The notes beneath the pieces were generated by a model. The model was not told where the DNA came from. It saw only the letters and a program-made list of their open reading frames with translations, and searched no databases. From assembly GCA_013180625.2 (NCBI GenBank), contig SNVD02011469.1:248001-312000 (forward strand): DNA of 64,000 nucleotides. Direction: 5' to 3'. Shown here in pieces: positions 23,666 through 35,611 of this stretch; position 1 is the stretch's first letter; each line of letters begins with the position of its first letter. Position numbers and translations under genes: made by a program. The DNA is from Boswellia sacra (Eukaryota; Streptophyta; Magnoliopsida; Sapindales; Burseraceae).

Positions 23666-25006
23666 TCTTATCTCAAAATATCTTGTTTCAGTATGTAAAT
23701 TAGTAGTTTCTCAAAATATATCCTGTTTCAGAATGTAAGCATATATGTGCTCCAGAGTTTAGAACCTTTTGTATGTAACCTATTCTGTTCAATTTCTTTG
23801 CTTTGATTAGTATACTTTCAACTGAAGAAATGAACCAGTATGGATAATTCGTGTGATTTCTATCATATAAGTCTTTTGAGTAATCATTTCTTGATCTTTA
23901 AATCATCGGTGTTGAGAGATTTAATAATACCCTCTGCTAGGAAGGTTTATGCCAATTCCAACAAAATGCAGGTTATTGCAATGAAAGAATATTCAATAGC
24001 TTACTAACTAATAAGTCCCCGATATGAGAATACCAACAACTTCAAGAGGGTTCTGGGTAAGGGAGCAGCATTTTCTATTTTTACCGCACATTAACATTGA
24101 CGTTTCCCCCCTTTATTAATCCTCTCCACTTGAACTCATAAGGCTTCTCTCTGCTGTCAAATTTATATGTCTTGTAGCAGTGGAGTGGAAACATATACCC
24201 TTCTCAAGTTGGTTACTCTTTTGGATTTTCCTATTTTAATAAGAAATTTTTTACTCCTCTAAGATGGTCAAGCAAGATGACAACTCAAAAGTTTCACAAA
24301 CAAGCATTGAGACCCTAAACTATTATTTTAAAGACTAATATATAGATGGGTGTGTCTTCAATCATGAAATTAATGAACATTTACCATGTAGCAAGTCCTC
24401 CCTTTAAAGTATACTTAAATATCTATATATTTAGATATCACTAATAGGTAACATTAGAAAGAAATGATAAAAACTTTGTTAAAAGATGTAATAAACACCC
24501 AGCTACTGATAATATGTCATCTCAAGCAGTACGAGCTAGCTTCTAAGGATTAATTGTATGTTCAATATGATTGTATTTTTTTTTTTTATCAAGCAATGAT
24601 GAATGAACTTAACATTTTAAAATGACATAGTCACAACATTAAATACTTATTAGTTAAGGAATTAAATACCAATTCCATTCATAGTGGTACTACATCTATA
24701 ATTCATTTACAACCAACTTTATATTGTACAATCTGAGTTGGTAAAATATCATTGGATGGACAAAAAATGAAAAGAAGTTAAAGAAATTAAATGTAATTAT
24801 CTATCCAATAATATTTGCTAACTTAGGTTGTAGAAAGAGTTGTTTATAAATGGGTTGTATGTATAGTATTATTCTTCTATCAAATTGCAAGTTATTGAAA
24901 TATTAGAAGAATCAACAACTTACTAATAAGTACTAAGAATAACCAAAAACTTGTTGACAGTTCTTAGTTTAAGCTTTGGTTATGTTAGTGATGATATCAA
25001 ACGTCA
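23666..25006. other. 3' flank of unit B
   Basis: No gene is visible. The stretch 24650-24990 is related to 17010-17330, the flank after the earlier truncated kinase tail (ACAACTTTATATTG…, CTTGTTGACAGTTCTTAG). That supports duplication of gene plus flank as one unit. A poly-T run lies at 24570-24585. Confidence 0.6.
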
Positions 25007-25525
25007 CGCCCCAAACCTGGAAGAGTTAGAGGACTGATCTTATAAAAGCAACGCCAAACTATATTGCGGAACATAAACTTTTAATTACAAAAATCCACCA
25101 CGATACACTGTGAAAGACTCATCTTAGTTTTTACATAACAACAAAGATACAAACAAAATCCTTTATACACAAATTGGAACCACGGAAACCGCAGAAGCCT
25201 CATTGCCAAGATCCACCAATATCCTTATCTCTTCATCTTTGAAAAACTCTTAGCTACACTTATAATAATGGAATCACAATAAACTCGAGTGAGTATATAA
25301 CTCAGTAAGGAAACTAGTTTTTAATAGAGAAAATACATACACAAGCACATATCATAAAAGATAGCAAGTGTACAAAGAATACGAATAGTTCAATTATAAC
25401 ATAGAAGGACTTTCACTTAACACACTTAAGTATGTTATCCGTTATGTGTCACCGTCAACGACACACTTTTCACTAATCACTTTTAAGAAATATACCATCC
25501 GTTACTTATCGTCGTCAATGATATA

Positions 25526-25922
25526 TGTAACAGTCTGCAGTCACTACAGTTAGTACACTCCAAGGTATTGTCCACTTTGGGCCCATCGGCCCTCACGGTT
25601 TTGTCCCCCGGTACTACCCTGTCTTGAGGAACGGGGGCTCGAAGCACACCCTCTATTACCCTTAAGGGATTATTCCCAGGAGCGCCTCCCCCAATCGAAC
25701 CCAAGACCTCAAAGGTCATTGGCGTTCGAAGTGAGTACCCATTCGCGATTCGAGTGGGGAAGGCGCTCCTGGGAATAATCCCTTGAGGGTAATAGAGGGT
25801 GTGCTTCGAGCCCCCGTTCCTCAAGACAGGGTAGTACCGGGGGACAAAACCGTGAGGGCCGATGGGCCCAAAGCGGACAATACCTTGGAGTGTACTGACT
25901 GTAGTGACTGCAGACTGTTACA
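25526..25922. mobile_element. 397-bp palindromic element
   Basis: The ends TGTAACAGTCTGCAGTCAC and the complementary GTGACTGCAGACTGTTACA are flanked by an exact 5-bp TSD, ATATA (25521-25525 and 25923-25927). The arms are inverted copies over nearly their whole length and meet near 25725. The interior shares words with the elements at 6032 and 29113: GCGGACAATACC, GGACAAAACCGTG, a B-box-like GTTCGA word followed by GGGGGAGGCGC. A divergent member of the same family. Confidence 0.85.
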
Positions 25923-26189
25923 ATATATCTTAGTAATCACTAGTCACTCGTTACATATCGTATCGCTGTCAATGAAATAATCTTTGAGCCACTCATTACT
26001 CATTATATATCGATGTAGGGGAGGGGAGAAAATTTTTCTCTCAATTAGGGTCACCGGAGTTACTGTTCACTCCGGCCAATTTGCGAATCAGCCTTTTAAA
26101 TCTACATATGTTGTAGATCGGGATATCCCGAGACAAATTTTCTTCTGGGTCGCCCTCAGTTTCCGGCAGAAAAACGGTTAAAATTGCAA

Positions 26190-26700
26190 AAAAAGGTTTC
26201 AGATTTCACTATTCATCATCGACGGCGGGCGAGTGGGACGCCACCTTTGCCATCATCGTGTTGGTCTTGACTCGATCTACAAGTTCTCCTTCATCAGCAC
26301 CACCAGATTCGCGCCGCAACACCTCCGTTCTAGGCCACAAAGTTTCAGATTTTTCACTATTCACCGCCGCCCGCCGCTGTCACCGACGAGTGGCATCTCA
26401 CCTCCATCAAATTCTTGTAGATCAGGCGACGTTCTACAAGTTTCCCTTCATTAGCACCACCAGATTCGCGCCATAACACCTCCGTTCAAGGCCTCAAAGT
26501 TTCGGATTTACTATTCACCGCCACCTCTTGCTGGAAAACGGCGAGTTGTATCTCACCTTCGCCACCATCTAGTAGATCGGGCAACACTGACCAACTTTTC
26601 CTTCTTGGCCGTCATCTGATTCCAACCAGAAACCCCTCAAATCGCCGCTTCTTCAATTCAGATTTTACTGTTCACCGCGGTTGTTACTATTCATTACCGG
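26190..26700 (+). repeat. Monomer repeats in the LINE 5' region, period about 155-157 bp
   Basis: A word like CAGATTTCACTATTCA recurs near 26200, 26347, 26505 and 26662. TCATCAGCACCACCAGATTC at 26291 recurs at 26448 with one change. Degenerate but in register, giving about three to four units. They may be promoter monomers, as in some mammalian L1 5' UTRs. Confidence 0.65.
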
Positions 26701-26910
26701 AGATACTGTTCATCAGCCCCACCCAGATTGTTCTTCAGGTTATTTCATGCAACTTTGCCTCTTGGTCGATTTCCTGATTCCTTGCGGATTATCGTTTTTA
26801 AAGAGGTGACGACGACTTTGGAAGCCAAGCCGCTTCGGTGCCTGGTTTGCTTTCGTTTTTCCATCTCTTTTTTTATGAGTTTGCATTGTATTTGATTTGT
26901 AATTCACTTG

Positions 26911-28060
26911 ATGGATCCATCCAAGACAACTACTGGCTCTTGGGCTGATAAAATCAAGATTACTGATTCGAGTACCCGATGCAAATTGAGTCCGGTTACT
27001 CCTAAGAAACTGGGTACAATCCTTGAGATTCCAGATGAGATTGTCGACAAGAATTTAGCCGAATGGTGTAGATGTCTTGTTGGCTTCTTTCCGGGATATG
27101 TGATGCCCTTCCATGCTGCACGTTCGATGGCGATGCGTGCATGGAAATCTAGTGGTCTTGAGGACGTCCGTTCCACGGATAAGGGATTTCTCATCTTCCG
27201 TTTTAGAACTGAGGATGAGGTACATGCAATCATTGCTCGAGGTCATTGCTCGAGGTCCTTGGATGTTTGGAGGTAAATTCATTTACCTGCAGCAATGGCA
27301 TCCGCATCTGGATTTCAATCTTACAGCATTCTGGACACTACCAGTTTGGATCCGTTTGTATGGCCTGTCGTTTCCTTTGTCGACAGCCAAAGGCCTTAGC
27401 ATTATCTCCAGCATGATTGGAGAACCTCAATCTTGTGATAAGGCGACTTCTGATCTATCTAGATTAGAGTATGCTAGGGTTTGTGTTTTTATTGATGCAA
27501 GACACCCTCGAGTTAAGAACTTTGAGTTCAGGTGCAAACTCTCTCCAGAGCCCATCAAAATTCAAGTTGAATATGAGTGGACTCCAAAACATTGCCCCAA
27601 ATGTTGCCAGTTTGGTCATCGTTGTCCAGAACCGGTAAAGACTTCAAGTCCAGATAAGAATGAGGCTAGCACCTCTGATAGTACCCCTTTGAGAAAAGAA
27701 AAGGATGTGACCAAGGTCACTGATTGCACCAAAATAGTTGCTATCCCAGAAGTTTCTGCAGTGCAAGTTGAGCCTCCGAAGGCTACTACACTTTCGAGTG
27801 CAGAGTCAGTTTCAGATTCTGATTCTCCATCTCCTTTTGTGACCGACGAGGGTAGACTTTTGGGCACTATCAAATGTTCTACAAATCGTGAGGCATCTAT
27901 TTCCTCAGGGCGGATACCTACTGAGTCTTCTCCCACTCGTTTTGAGCCTTTGATTGGGCTCAGTGAGGATGATCAACCTGATAGGATTGACCATACCCAT
28001 TCGGACACCCCAGCTACCCCGGTAAAGAAGGGTAAGAAGAAGAAAAACAAGAAGGGTTAA
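26911..28060 (+). pseudogene. LINE ORF1 protein (DUF4283, zinc-knuckle type), frameshifted
   Basis: Begins MDPSKTTTGSWADKI. A DUF4283-like domain follows (GFFPGYVMPFHAARSMAMRA, GPWMFGGKFIYLQQWHP, LPVWIRLYGLSF) and then YEWTPKHCPKCCQFGHRCPE, a CCHC knuckle whose H-to-C spacing is shorter than usual. The tail is Ser/Thr/Pro-rich and ends in a basic KKGKKKKNKKG. A 13-bp tandem duplication (CATTGCTCGAGGT twice, near 27232-27257) shifts the frame, so the two halves lie in different frames. ORF1 proteins bind the LINE RNA. This copy cannot make the full protein. Confidence 0.88.
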
Positions 28061-28294
28061 AGCTCTTGTATTTTTATGTTTTAGACCGTTTGTGATCATT
28101 TCTCTTTTATGTTGTTAAGGTAGTTTGTGGCTTTTTTACTTTGTTTAGGCCGCTTGTGGCCTTTATTTTCTATCTTTTTGTTGGATTGTATGTTTGGACT
28201 TTACGTCCTTTTGTAATTCTTGGGGTATGCCCCTCGGATTTTTGTACATTATAACTTTTTTGGATTTATATTACTAAGTAACTTTTCCAAAAAA

Positions 28295-29112
28295 ATTATA
28301 TATCGATGTAATGACAACACCTGTTCGTAATACCATCAGTGAAATATCATAGACGTGGCTCTACATAATACATAGACATTCGCAAAGTACATGCAAACTA
28401 AGTTTTTCCTTCACAAGGCATGAATCACATCCACAAACATTTTTCGAAAAAATGTAATCATTGTCAAACAATGCACATGTTTTGCCTCATGCTCAATGCA
28501 CATGATACATATGTGACAATAACAAATCATATTGATATCAAAACCAAGTATAACAAAATGTCACATACAAAAACATTTTCATAAATCACTTAGCAAAATG
28601 TACTTGCATATATATGAAAATACTTTCATAAAACACTTTAGAAAACACATATACATATGTTTATTGCGATCCAGTTGAAGCCTACTTTACTTACCTCATT
28701 ACATAATCTTTGAGCTGCTCGTTACTCATTATATATCGATGTAATGACAACATCCATTCGTAATACTGTTAGTGAAGTATCATAGACATGGCTCTACATA
28801 ATACATAGACATTCGCAAAGTACATGCAAACTAAGTTTTTACTTCACAAGGCATGAATCACATCCACAAACACTTTTCGGAAAAATGCAATCATTGTCAA
28901 CCTCATGCTCAATGCACATGATACATATGTGACAATAACAAATCATATTGATATCAAAACCAAGTATAACAATATGTCACATACAAAAACAATTTCATAA
29001 ATCACTTAGCAAAATGTACTTGCATTTGTATGAAAATACTTTCATAAAACACTTTAGAAAACACATATACATATGTTTATTGTGATCCAGTTGAAGCCTA
29101 GTTTACTAACCT
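28295..29112. repeat. Tandem duplication, period about 433 bp, split by the LINE
   Basis: The block starting near ATAATCTTTGAG…TATATATCGATGTAATGACA occurs at 25976 and continues, after the LINE, at 28311-28702. It recurs from 28703 to 29112. Shared words include CATAGACATTCGCAAAGTACATG and CATATACATATGTTTATTG. The LINE therefore landed in the first of two pre-existing copies. Confidence 0.85.
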
Positions 29113-29393
29113 TGTCACATCCGGTCCCTCGCCTGGGCGCACCACAGCACCGGGACCTCTGCCCGAATGGTACTCATGTTGAACGCCAATGACCCTTGAG
29201 GTCTTAGGTTCGAATGGGGGAGGCGCCACAAGGGTAAAAGAGGGTGCCCTATAAGGCCCCGTTCCCCGAGTGGACAAAATCGTGCGGGATTTGTGGGGGG
29301 CCCAAGAGCGGACAATACCGGACTATGTCCATCCGAGGACAACCGTAAATTCCCGGTGCTGCGATGCACCCGGGCGGGGGACCGGATGTGACA
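29113..29393. mobile_element. 281-bp element of the TGTCACATCCGG family (non-palindromic form)
   Basis: The ends TGTCACATCCGGTCCC and GGGACCGGATGTGACA-like form inverted repeats of about 40 bases. An exact 5-bp TSD, AACCT, lies at 29108-29112 and 29394-29398. The interior is single-copy and holds a B-box-like AGGTTCGAATGGGGG. Reverse-complemented, it matches one arm of the palindrome at 6032. TG...CA with a 5-bp TSD would fit a very small solo LTR; the long inverted ends would fit a MITE. Confidence 0.9.
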
Positions 29394-30225
29394 AACCTCC
29401 TTGCAAACTCATGTCAAAACATCATTCCTTAACCTATATATCAGTTCCAAAACTAAAGAGTACTCACATTTCTTTGATTTTTCATAAATAGTATACTTAT
29501 TGGATGATCCTACGAATTTACAGAGACATTGTAGACATATAGACATTTAAGTTTGTAAATTTTTAGAATGTTTAGAAATCCAAATATGCCTTCAAATAAT
29601 TTATGTTTTAGGGATGATTGGTTCTATCTGGCAGATTCCAAAACTAATGTCCCTCACTTCAGAAATTCATAATAAATCATAAGATGATAATAAAATTATG
29701 AAACTTTATAGATTTAAACTAGACATATAAAATAACAAATTTGTCAAATTTCACATATTTATGAGAAATATATGTATTTCAAAAAAAAATTTTGAAGCTC
29801 TAAAAACGATAAATTCCAGGGCTCCAGAGCCATGTTTGAAAATCCATATAAAATATAATATAAAAGGTTATTCGGTGAAACAAACTATGATAGAATGATA
29901 ACATGTATATTTTAACATAGTAAAATATCTGACTGAAATAACAAGTAATATAAAAGATATGAGTTTCAAAATACTTCATCATCAGAAAATTGTCTTTGTA
30001 AAAACCTAGTTCCTAATCATGCCAACCATAAATGTTTCTATCTTCTAAATAAGCAAATACTCATGGGAGCTTACCTCTAATCTCCTGTGAGTCTCTCAAA
30101 AGAACGGTGTCACTCAAAATATAATTTACAAAAACTTAGCAACTATTTATAGAGATCTCCCAAATATAATCCTAATATGGCTGGAATTGTATCACAATCT
30201 TATTTCCTATTTGGATTAATATTAG

Positions 30226-30540
30226 GTTGGTCACTTTTCTCAAAGTTTAAGCTTATAGATATGGACTTAAAATTAATACTTTAGGCCCGCTAATACGCCC
30301 TCTCATGTGCAAGGGCCCCGTGCATTTGCAACATAGATAAGATCGAGCCTTACATGCCTCAACAGGACTTATAAATGGACCAAACAACAATACTTTTTAA
30401 TTATTTTTTAAATAACATAGAGGGGATTCAAACTTGGGACCATTGGGTCATTATAACTCTGATACTATATTAAGTTTGCCACTTTTCTAAAAGCTTAAGT
30501 TTGTATATATAAACTTAACATTAAGACTTTAAGCCCTCTA
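30226..30540 (-). mobile_element. Probable TRIM (small LTR retroelement without genes)
   Basis: Two direct repeats of about 68 bases at 30226-30294 and 30470-30538 (CCACTTTTCT, AAGCTTA, ACTTAA, ACTTTA, GCCC in the same order) enclose about 175 bases. Next to the right repeat, on the minus strand, is ATAGTATCAGAGTT, close to the TGGTATCAGAGC initiator-Met-tRNA primer site expected just inside a 5' LTR. No coding capacity. Exact ends are uncertain. Confidence 0.5.
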
Positions 30541-30670
30541 AAATTAGTAATATTACTTAAATATAATCCCAATCCAAAAAGAAATTATCAACCTACAAAA
30601 GTACTGAAACACCCTCTCCCAATTACAACAATAGTTCTTAAAGTTTCAAATTTTTGGGCGTTACATTAAA

Positions 30671-31793
30671 TACTACTTCTTGTCTTCACAAGTTCCAAAA
30701 GCATATATTCCAAATATTAAGATTCTGAATGATGTAGAATTCATTAATAGTTGCTAAGTGAATAAATGAATTAAATTAAGGTCATATCATTTAAGAATTA
30801 GAATGTATAGATTTGGCATAAAATATTAAGTGATTCAATAAATGGTGATAATCTCTAAGAAGAAGGCTAATTGCTGTTTCAAAATAGGTTGTAAATCAAC
30901 ATCAAATACCAAACCACTCATTCCAATGAGTTGAGGAAGAAAGTCTACCAACTATTCAATGTATCTCCTTGTTCCTAACATGTTCTCATGTTGTCTCTTG
31001 AATTATTTGGTGTTGTAAACCCATGTTTTCAACTCAAGCAGGGTCAAAGCTCATACTAATATAAAGAGATACACAAAAACACCCTTGGCATTTGACATTA
31101 ATAAGTTAAAGGACAAGTTAAATTTAAACTTACACATTACTTCCCGATTCTAACAAATGTTAGGAAAATATTCAATCTTGCACAAATTTTATGCAATAAC
31201 CAAAAACACCTTCCATTTATGAGTGACTTGACTGAAATAATATTTAATATGTAAATAAAATAAAGTTTTAATAAATTCTAAATAGACTGATAGATTTAAA
31301 AAAAAAAAAAAGTCTTTTTGAATCTCTTTCGTGGACTTTCTTTCTACCATGGATGTTCTTGATCATCCACACCCGTTTCATTTTTATTTTCATGTTAACA
31401 AATTTTCTCTTTTAATATTCAATTTTATCTTAATTAGTTCAATCAATTTTAGTTTTATCATATTTTTTTAATCATTTTTAGCATAAGGACTGGATTCTTT
31501 TTATATGTTAATAAGTTTATTCTATCTCTTTTATATTTTTCTTTATATTTTGTTTTTAATTTTGATTTCAATTATATATTTTTTACAACTTTATATGATT
31601 CCTTTTTATAAGAACAGTACCACACATGGAAAGTAATTTGTCATCAAACAAGTCATAAAGCAGATAAAAGAAAGTCGAAAATAATAAATGTGGGTAAGTA
31701 ATGTGACACTAATAAATGATTCAACATCTATGGTAGACAAAACTTTGTATAGGCTTAAGAATACATTTCTTGTGAATATGGATTTTATCCACT
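30671..31793. other. Duplicated kinase-unit flank
   Basis: Related to 17341-18620 over almost its whole length (TTGTCTTCACAAGTTCCAAAAGC, GTCTACC, GATAGATTT, CATGTTAACAAATTTTCTC). It is the 3' flank of unit B running into the 5' flank of unit C. No gene is visible. Confidence 0.7.
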
Positions 31794-31798
31794 CCTAT

Positions 31799-34700
31799 TG
31801 TCACACCCTGTACCCAATATAGTAATATTGTAGTGGATAAGAGCTTGCCAAGGGAACACAGTCGTCGCTATACCGAAATCCTCCTATAATCTTTAACTGA
31901 TCGAATATCGAGGTACACAACAGACTAGTGAGTATGAAACTCAGTAAACAGCTAGAATTATAAAAATTGGCGTAACACTCAAAATAAAACAATTAATGGC
32001 GATAACCATTTCAAAATATGACTACTATTCAATAGTTATTCCATAAATGACCAATTCCTATTCATTTCTTGGTATACAAGCCACCAGTGCCTTGCTAAGA
32101 AAGTCAAAAAACTGATTTCACTATTCAAGGATGGCGCCCCTGTGCAAGAGAACTGGCGTGGCAGCGTAAAGTTTCTGATTTCCAATCTGTTACAAATTTT
32201 AGTTTCGCGCTCCTGCGCCAAAGGAGAAGGGTGCCTGTGCCAACTCTCTATCCTTTCTTACTTGAGTCAGTGCAAGTGGCGCTGCAGCGCAAAAGGTATG
32301 GCGCAGCGGTGCCAATTCTCTACCTAGACCTTTTTAGGTCGGTTAAAGATGCGATTGGCCAATTTCCTAGACTAATTACTCACTTATCCAGTCACATTTC
32401 TAATTCCATAAATACCTGTCTATGGGTAATCAAACATGCCTTTTCCATGTCAAATCTCATCGCATATACCCATACATATACCTATTTATATACACACGTC
32501 TCATTTACAAACAAACTTTCTACAAGTCTATCACATCCTCATGTACTCCCATAAACATATAAATCATTCACAAATGAGTTTCCACAAGCTAGCTACATTG
32601 TTCATATGGGTATCCATTTCACATAATTTTGGAACCTTCCATAGTACAGTCACAGATACTTAGCAAGAATGCTCTCTAATCAAGGTCGAACTTATCATAT
32701 CACAGTTAGATCACATATATATGGGCCCATATCATATAGCCACCCATTGGCGGTATCCGTAGGCAAGGTATCGTCACAGTGAGTATTTCTCACATTGCAC
32801 GAATCCGCCATCACCCAAAGGTGACAACCACATAGTCCTACTGGACTCTATCCTGCCGTACAGAATAGTACATATACATAGAGATGCCTACACTTGAGAT
32901 AACTCGAGGCTAGTCTGACAATCTGGGCGATACCAGGCCCATGCTACCGAATCCTATGTAAGGAAACACAGGATCTAGACCTCCCCTTAAGCTATGAGAG
33001 TTAAGTATCCTAAGTTGTAGCATGCCACTCACATATCAATTTTCACATTCAGTCACATAAGTGAAGCTCTATATTAAGCTTTCACTCACATATCACATTT
33101 CACATTTCAGTCACATAAATGATGCTCTATGTTAAGCTTCTAACCCAATCATAACTTATCACAATTCATTCACCATAATGCTAGCATTTAACAGTATCAC
33201 ATTTCACATTCGTCATTCAATATATTCCCATGGGCTTGGCATGTAATTTCAAATTCATAACACAGCACACAGTGATGCATGCCTTCACACATCACAATAT
33301 TGTAGTTCATTTTCATAACTGAGGTTCTACGTAGGCTTCTCATTAATCAAATATACATTCACAAATACAATAAGCCGACATATCTCATATACACTTGTGG
33401 ATGTGCACAATCCACACATTGGCATCATTTCTACACACATAGAACCCCATTGATATCTTTATTCATGCCAACACCTTCCATTACTTTTCGATGTATTTCA
33501 AACGTATCGTTGCACAACTATGTCCATGTATAACTGATCTCATTCTTTTTCCACTCATACATATTCATGGCACTCTAATACACATGGTATTTCATAGACA
33601 TTCATTTGTCATGCCATCTCACATAAGGAAATAATGTCCTAGAACGTTTGGCATGTATTTCATTCTTCATATACACGCATCGTTTCATTGGCAATGTTAT
33701 TCAAGCCATATCACAACAAATTCACATATATGAGGGCACATTCACATTTCTATATCTCACACACATAGAATTTACACCAACATGTAACTCACATACACAT
33801 CAAAGTGTGCGAAATCACACATTTCATAAATCATTATAAACCCCAATCAAATCATTTCCTATATCAAGGTTCATGTATTCATGGGCCCATCCATATTCCA
33901 TCAACACATTTCACATATATTTACAAACACAATCATTAAACACATTTTATTAAGAGTTAACATCTGTTGTGTCCTCAGAAGGGTCTAGCTACTTACCTGA
34001 TTAGCCTCGCCTCTTAATTTTGTTTTACTGTATTTCTTGACAAGTAGTTGTTTAAAGTTCATCTCTTCTTCTTCTCCTTCCTCTCTGGTAACCATTGCCA
34101 TAGTCATGACATACTGATCAATGTCCATTTAGAAAGAATTAAACCCGTTATAGGTTAACAATATTTCAACCAACCAATAACATCATTGATTAAACACTAT
34201 CACACACACATATTGGTTGGATTATTATAATAAGGGGTTATTCATTTCTAATCACCACCCAACTTCATGGAACTCAAATAAACATACATATTATAATCCA
34301 TGAATTTTATTGAGTCAAAATAAGGTCATATACCCCTTGAAAATCCTTAATTTCATTCACACAGCAAATCTGTCTGCAAACCTCTCAAATGAACAGTACA
34401 ACTTTGAAGAATTTTATAAAATTCTACAGTACTCAAATTTTTACAAAACTTTCCAGTAGTGAACTAGACACATATAAAAGTCATTTCACCAAAAATTATG
34501 ATTTAATACAGAGTTTAAGTCAGTCAAATGAAATTTACTCCATATGCTCTGTTCTAGAAATTGTCATTCACAATTCTTTAAGTCCAGCTTTGGAAATTCA
34601 TAAAAATTCATACACAGCCCCAAAAATTATGAAAATTTACAGTATAATAGAAAAAATATCCAAAGTTTTGCATGTCAAAAATCAAGGAATTTTATGAAGA

Positions 34701-35444
34701 TTTTCCCCCTCAAATTGAGTTCATTCCCCATGTCCTGTTCTAAAATAGGGGAATTCACAATTTCAAACCAGAAATTCAAAAGTTCATTACAATTCACACA
34801 CTATGAATTTTTGAGTAATTATTTAAACTCCTTGATGTGTCTAGTTTACCATATAAAAATTTCAGAGTCAGCAAACAACCATGGAATTTATGAGAATTTT
34901 TGGACTTAGCACTGTTCAGAAAAACAACTCTGCAGGATTCATACTCATACTTTACTTCTAGCTTCCTAGCATCATCAAATCTCTAAATTCTTCCATAACT
35001 CACTCTAATTCATGTTTTTCTAGCCATTTACAGCATATGCCTAGCATAAAATATCACAAATAACAATAAACCATTACTTAATAGCATGGTATGGCTAGAG
35101 CTAGAGAGATATGAGTGAATCTTTACCTCTTGGCCTCTTGTTTCCTTCCTCTCCTCTTAATTCCATGGCAAAATTGAGGGAAATAGGGAGAGAGGGTGCT
35201 GGACGTTTCAAAGAGAAATGGGAGAGAAAATGAATCTTTCTAGAGTTATCCCATGTTTTATAGATATACATCACACAACAGTTTCAATTAAGCCCTTACA
35301 CTTTCTTAGCGTTTTTTTACACCCTTCCATCTCACATCTAATTTCATCCCACTCCATATATATACACATACCTCACAATGTTAATAATACATATTTTTAC
35401 AATATATATGTAAGTTAAACTTACTTAAAATTTGGAGTGTCACA
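31799..35444 (-). mobile_element. 3.6-kb TG...CA element, copy 2
   Basis: The ends TGTCACACCCTGTACCC and AAATTTGGAGTGTCACA are flanked by the exact 5-bp TSD CCTAT (31794-31798 and 35445-35449). It aligns with copy 1 throughout, including the TATA tract (35360-35368), an ATG leader (minus strand, around 35165) and the 117-nt block (33997-34113). It also carries a hairpin-rich stretch at about 32727-32890 that is shared with copy 5. No transposition protein. Confidence 0.87.
33997..34113 (-). other. Conserved 117-nt exon-like block (copy 2)
   Basis: Minus strand, after TTGATCAG and before GTAAGTAG. It is open for 39 codons and encodes MTMAMVTREEGEEEE, MNFKQLLVKKY and KLRGEANQ. Same length and borders as in copies 1 and 3. 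Confidence 0.55.
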
Positions 35445-35458
35445 CCTATAGTCCTATA

Positions 35459-35611
35459 AATTGTAATCCCACACACCCCAACACCAGGTCTTGGGAGACA
35501 ACAATGTTGGAATGTTTTAAGCTCCATTAAAAGGGTTCGAACCTGCGACCTCGATATCCCAAACACCAAGTCCCAAGCCTTAACCAACTGGGCTACCCCT
35601 TAGGGACCCCC
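35459..35611 (-). mobile_element. tRNA-derived SINE
   Basis: On the minus strand an A box, TAGCCCAGTTGG (35584-35595), is followed about 40 bases later by a B box, GGTTCGAACC (35534-35543), then an unrelated 3' body. The host flank before and after matches the 18650-18720 region, which lacks it. No cloverleaf or anticodon arm can be drawn, so it is not a working tRNA gene. Boundaries are approximate. Confidence 0.7.

Larger units (their letters stand above)
26018..28294 (+). mobile_element. L1-type LINE carrying ORF1 only
   Basis: Bounded by a perfect 16-bp TSD, ATTATATATCGATGTA (26002-26017 and 28295-28310), with a short A tract at the 3' end, as expected for target-primed reverse transcription. 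It has a GC-rich 5' region with repeated monomers, an ORF1-type gene (26911-28060) and a 3' region ending CTTGGGGTATGCCCCTCGG…, typical of plant L1 elements. No endonuclease or reverse-transcriptase sequence is present, so it was mobilised in trans or lost ORF2 before insertion. Confidence 0.9.
25012..30665 (-). mobile_element. 5.65-kb TG...CA-like element hosting nested insertions
   Basis: It runs from CGTCACGCCCCAAACC to TTTTTGGGCGTTACA, flanked by TCAAA and TTAAA, a 5-bp TSD with one mismatch. The first base of the left end appears mutated from T. The ends echo the TGT[C/G]ACA termini of the 3.5-kb family, and the word around 25290 (GAGTATATAACTCAGTAAG) matches that family's conserved 3' block. 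On the minus strand a TATA box (CTATAAATAG, about 30144-30153) precedes a leader and a donor-like GAG/GTAAGCTCCC at about 30073. Nested inside are a palindrome (25526), a LINE (26018), a 281-bp element (29113) and a probable TRIM (30226). Its own sequence has no transposition gene. Confidence 0.65.

Noticed and set aside
35534..35595. Functional tRNA gene
   Set aside because: A and B boxes are present but no acceptor stem or anticodon loop can be formed, and the 3' body is SINE-like.
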